Shown piece after piece: positions 61,482 through 64,000 of a DNA stretch of 64,000 bases. The position numbers and the translations under genes are program-made. The DNA comes from Mycolicibacterium aromaticivorans JS19b1 = JCM 16368 (lineage in GTDB: Bacteria > Actinomycetota > Actinomycetes > Mycobacteriales > Mycobacteriaceae): positions 2,790,001 to 2,854,000 of the forward strand of contig NZ_JALN02000001.1 in NCBI RefSeq assembly GCF_000559085.1, in the 5' to 3' direction. The stretch's first letter is position 1. Every line of letters begins with the position of its first letter. A model generated the notes under the pieces. It was not told the DNA's origin. It searched no databases and was given only the letters and a program-made list of their open reading frames with translations.

Positions 61482-62882
61482 ATGACCGTTCAGATCACAA
61501 GTGACCACGCGACCGAAGGCGCCGCCGCGGGCGTGCTGGCTGACGTGCGCCGGGTATTCACCAGCGGCCGCACCCGCTCCTTGTCGTGGCGCTCCGAGCA
61601 GTTGCTCGCGGTGGAGCGGATGTGCGACGAACGGGAGCCGGAGATCGCCGAGGCTCTGGCCAGCGACCTGGGCCGATCCTCGTTCGAAGCCTGGCTCGCC
61701 GATATCGGCTCGACCAAGGCGGAAGCCGCGTTCGCCCGCAAGCAGCTGAAGAAGTGGGTGAAGCCGCAGAAGTCCAGGCTGCCCCTGGCCCAGCTGCCCG
61801 GCCGGGCGTGGGTGCAGTACGACCCGCTCGGGGTGATCCTGGTGATCGGGCCGTGGAACTACCCCTTCTATCTGTGCATGGCGCCGCTGGTCGCCGCGGT
61901 CGCCGCCGGTAACGGCGTGGTGATCAAGCCGTCGGAGCTGGCGCCGGCCACCTCAGCGCTCATCGCGCGGCTGGTGCCGGAGTACCTCGACTCCGACGCC
62001 ATCCGCGTGGTGGAGGGCGATGCGGCGGTCACCCAGGATCTGCTGGCGCAGGGCTTCGACCATGCACTGTTCACCGGTGGCACCGAGATCGGTCGCAAGA
62101 TCATGGCGGCCGCCGCGCCGACCCTGACGCCGGTGACCCTCGAACTGGGCGGCAAGAGCCCGGTGGTGGTGCTCCCCGACGCCGACCTGGACGTGGCCGC
62201 CCGCCGGATCGCCTGGATCAAGCTGATGAATTCGGGCCAGACCTGCATCGCCCCGGACTACGTGCTGGCCGACCGCACGATCGTCGGGAAGCTGACCGAC
62301 AAGATCGTGGCGACGATCGCTGAGTTCCGTGCCGAGGAGCAGGACCCGTCGCTGCGCATCGTCAACGAGCGGCAGTTCGACCGTCTGGCGTCGCTCATCA
62401 GCGCGACCGGCGGCACCGTCGCCACCGGTGGCAGGTCCGACCGCGCGGCCCTGCGGATCGAGCCGACAGTGATCGTCGACCCGCCCGCCGACGACCCGGT
62501 GATGTCGGACGAGATCTTCGGCCCGATCCTGCCGATCCTCTCGGTGGATTCGGCGGATGCCGCCGTCGCTTTCGTCAACGCCCGGCCCAAGCCGCTGGCG
62601 CTGTACGTCTTCACCGAGTCGCAGTCGGCTGCGCGGGACCTCGTCGACCGGATGCCGTCCGGCGGTGCGGTGATCAACCACGTGGCGGTGCACTGCCTGG
62701 TTCCGCAATTGCCGTTCGGCGGGGTGGGCGCCAGCGGTATGGGTGCGTACCACGGCAAGTGGGGCTTCGAGACACTGAGCCACCGACGCGCCGTGCTCGC
62801 CAAACCGACGAAATTTGACCTCAAGCTGATGTATCCGCCCTATACTGATCGTGCGATCAGGCTAATGCGCAGGGTTCTCTGA
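61482..62882 (+). CDS. Aldehyde dehydrogenase, ALDH3-like
   Basis: A 466-residue NAD(P)-dependent aldehyde dehydrogenase. The oxyanion asparagine region is GPWNYPFYLCMAPL near residue 125, the general base is in ELGGKSPVVV near 222, and the catalytic cysteine in SGQTCIAPDYVL near 255. Length under 470 and the hydrophobic C-terminus (YPPYTDRAIRLMRRVL) match the class 3 family acting on fatty or aromatic aldehydes. GAGGAG precedes the ATG. It is divergent from the TetR gene. Confidence 0.94.
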   Translation: MTVQITSDHATEGAAAGVLADVRRVFTSGRTRSLSWRSEQLLAVERMCDEREPEIAEALASDLGRSSFEAWLADIGSTKAEAAFARKQLKKWVKPQKSRLPLAQLPGRAWVQYDPLGVILVIGPWNYPFYLCMAPLVAAVAAGNGVVIKPSELAPATSALIARLVPEYLDSDAIRVVEGDAAVTQDLLAQGFDHALFTGGTEIGRKIMAAAAPTLTPVTLELGGKSPVVVLPDADLDVAARRIAWIKLMNSGQTCIAPDYVLADRTIVGKLTDKIVATIAEFRAEEQDPSLRIVNERQFDRLASLISATGGTVATGGRSDRAALRIEPTVIVDPPADDPVMSDEIFGPILPILSVDSADAAVAFVNARPKPLALYVFTESQSAARDLVDRMPSGGAVINHVAVHCLVPQLPFGGVGASGMGAYHGKWGFETLSHRRAVLAKPTKFDLKLMYPPYTDRAIRLMRRVL

Positions 62883-63191
62883 TGCCCTGAAAACGGCCAC
62901 AGCAAAGTCCGCACAAAAGCTCAGCAATCATTCGACGGCGAACTTTCGCGCGGTTGTACGGATTGAGCGAATATTCGTGCGAATTGCTTGGTAGCGAATT
63001 ATGACGCATCTGTCATTGTCCGATAACCGAACCGGAACCCGCATGTCAGGCGCGGATCGCAAGTCGAACGGCTGCTGTGGCAACGGATTCCGAAGGTGAA
63101 GCAAAACATGAACATATTTCTAATGTTGTTGACCTGAGCAAATGTCGTTCGCCGTCAAAAATATGCGCAAAGTTGTGGCACAATTTTTACT
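62883..63191. other. AT-richer intergenic region before the last TetR gene
   Basis: No gene is supported in these 309 bases. The region is clearly more AT-rich than its surroundings (for example AACATGAACATATTTCTAATG). It holds the promoter of the TetR gene, with TTGTG-G-CACAA at 63173-63183 directly before a T-rich -10-like stretch. No repeats or RNA structure were recognised. Confidence 0.5.
63173..63183. promoter_or_regulatory. Short palindrome TTGTG-G-CACAA
   Basis: A perfect 5-1-5 inverted repeat eight bases before the GTG of the TetR gene, within the expected promoter. It may be an autoregulatory site, but it is short. Confidence 0.35.
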
Positions 63192-63827
63192 GTGCCGCAT
63201 ACAGCCAGTCGGGGCCCGGGTCGCCCCCCAGCAGCTAAGGCAGCGGAAACGCGCGAGCGCATCATGCGCGCTGCCCGTGAGGTGTTCAGCGAATTGGGGT
63301 ATGACGCTGCCACCTTCCAGGCAATCGCCATCCGGGCCGACTTGACCCGACCTGCGATTAATCATTACTTCGCCAGCAAACGGCTGCTCTATCAAGAGGT
63401 CGTCGATCAGACGAACGCCTCGGTGATCGAGTCCGCCGTGCACCAGTCGCAACGGGAGAGCACCCTCGCGGGGCGGATCCGCGTCTTCATCGAGGCGGCC
63501 GTTCACGCTCAGGGTCAGGACCGCTCAGTGGCGGCCTTCCTGGTTACGTCGGTGTTGGAGTCCGAGCGACATCCGGAGTTGGCGGAGTCCAACCACGATT
63601 CGCGGGAGTTCACCCGCGGGTACGTGAAGGCGGCCATCAAGGATGCCGTCGAATCGGGCGAGGTTCGTGCGGACATCGACATCGAGGCGGCTGCCGAGAT
63701 GCTGATGGCCGTGATGTGGGGACTGGGCTTCTATGCCGGGTTCGTCGGCGATCAGGATCGTCTGACCGCGATCACCGACCAGTTCCTGCAGCTCCTCGAC
63801 GGTCAGGCCTGGCGCACCGTCTCCTGA
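63192..63827 (+). CDS. TetR family transcriptional regulator
   Basis: A 211-residue TetR protein. The N-terminal tail is RGPGRPPAAKAAETRERI, an AT-hook-like GRPP motif before the helix-turn-helix (YDAATFQAIAIRADLTRPAINHYFASKRLLY near residues 35-65). The C-terminal domain is a helical ligand pocket. The GTG start follows a T-rich -10-like box closely and is probably leaderless. No clear target is adjacent apart from the gene that begins at the window end. The regulated pathway is unknown. Confidence 0.9.
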   Translation: MPHTASRGPGRPPAAKAAETRERIMRAAREVFSELGYDAATFQAIAIRADLTRPAINHYFASKRLLYQEVVDQTNASVIESAVHQSQRESTLAGRIRVFIEAAVHAQGQDRSVAAFLVTSVLESERHPELAESNHDSREFTRGYVKAAIKDAVESGEVRADIDIEAAAEMLMAVMWGLGFYAGFVGDQDRLTAITDQFLQLLDGQAWRTVS

Positions 63828-63979
63828 GCCGGTGACGTCCGCCACAGTCGCATAGTCTGGCTAAGTTTCTCGGTACCCTTGTCGTATCAATCTTGCTGAC
63901 CTGGGTTGATATCCGGCCCTGAACGGGGCTTCACCCAGTGTTCAGCCGTCAAGCGACACCGAATGGGATACCGCCGCCG

Positions 63980-64000
63980 ATGAGCACTACGCGTACTGAT
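63980..64000 (+). CDS. Start of an unidentified gene
   Basis: Seven codons (MSTTRTD) begin at an ATG near the window end, after a 152-base leader. The product cannot be identified from so little. The leader contains CTGAAC, 15 bases, GTTCAG and may fold, but no known riboswitch class was recognised. Confidence 0.35.

Noticed and set aside
63828..63979. SAM or other known riboswitch in the last leader
   Set aside because: The expected conserved core sequences of classes I know were not found.

Overview
The window is high-GC actinobacterial chromosome, almost certainly from a fast-growing Mycobacterium (Mycolicibacterium). Supporting signs are strong GC bias at third codon positions, frequent GTG starts, many starts six to eight bases after a TANNNT-like box (leaderless transcription), a Dps very close to that of M. 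smegmatis, and a gene order that from memory follows the M. tuberculosis Rv0135c-Rv0143c block: TetR, cyp138, msrA, a SnoaL-like protein, an epimerase, DUF427, an AlkA-like glycosylase and a CLC channel, with extra genes interleaved. No rRNA, tRNA, CRISPR array, insertion sequence or prophage was recognised.

Layout: 1-2.1 kb, a MarR-controlled ABC-2 exporter and a phosphodiesterase. 2.1-6.7 kb, two small proteins and acyl-CoA genes (CoA-transferase, thioesterase, acyl-CoA dehydrogenase, TetR). 6.7-8.8 kb, a PRC-barrel/MgtE-N protein coupled to an atypical NRAMP transporter. 9.2-11.9 kb, enoyl-CoA hydratase, SDR, GNAT and DUF5709. 12-16.2 kb, glycogen debranching enzyme, RibD-like reductase and HAD phosphatase. 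16.2-19.2 kb, a TetR gene divergent from a reductase/desaturase pair of DesA3 type. 19.2-21.1 kb, a GT39-type glycosyltransferase. 21.2-25.9 kb, a copper-handling island (His-rich membrane protein, DUF305 lipoprotein, orphan sensor kinase, Tat multicopper oxidase, SHOCT protein). 25.9-29.1 kb, a uracil-catabolism operon (URC1-URC4-upp). 29.1-31.4 kb, a TIGR03085 protein, an alcohol dehydrogenase and an F420/FMN-type protein. 31.4-33.7 kb, a three-gene operon of a small repeat peptide, a JmjC-like oxygenase and a thioredoxin-like ferredoxin. 33.9-44.8 kb, the cyp138-like block with msrAB, a diguanylate cyclase, a cupredoxin, a FAD oxidoreductase and dps. 44.8-49.1 kb, aquaporin and two CLC transporters. 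49.2-51.5 kb, a sulfide/persulfide module. 51.7-57.5 kb, a complete fructose PTS (HPr, EIIABC, FruK, FruR, EI). 57.5-64 kb, pirin, a FUSC protein with TetR, an aldehyde dehydrogenase and a final TetR gene.

The most unusual system is the operon at 33714-31386 (minus strand). A 61-residue acidic Gly-rich peptide carries two near-identical 23-residue repeats whose DNA differs at 14 of 69 bases, 12 of them silent, so the peptide sequence is under selection. It sits directly upstream of a JmjC/cupin oxygenase and a 2Fe-2S ferredoxin-like gene, which suggests a ribosomally made, oxygenase-modified peptide. Several regulatory sites are readable: paired ATACC-N6-GGTAT operators before the persulfide genes, a CopR-like tandem repeat before two copper genes, a KstR-type box, a SigF-type promoter before dps, phased TGTTG repeats between fruR and ptsI, and palindromes beside MarR and TetR genes.
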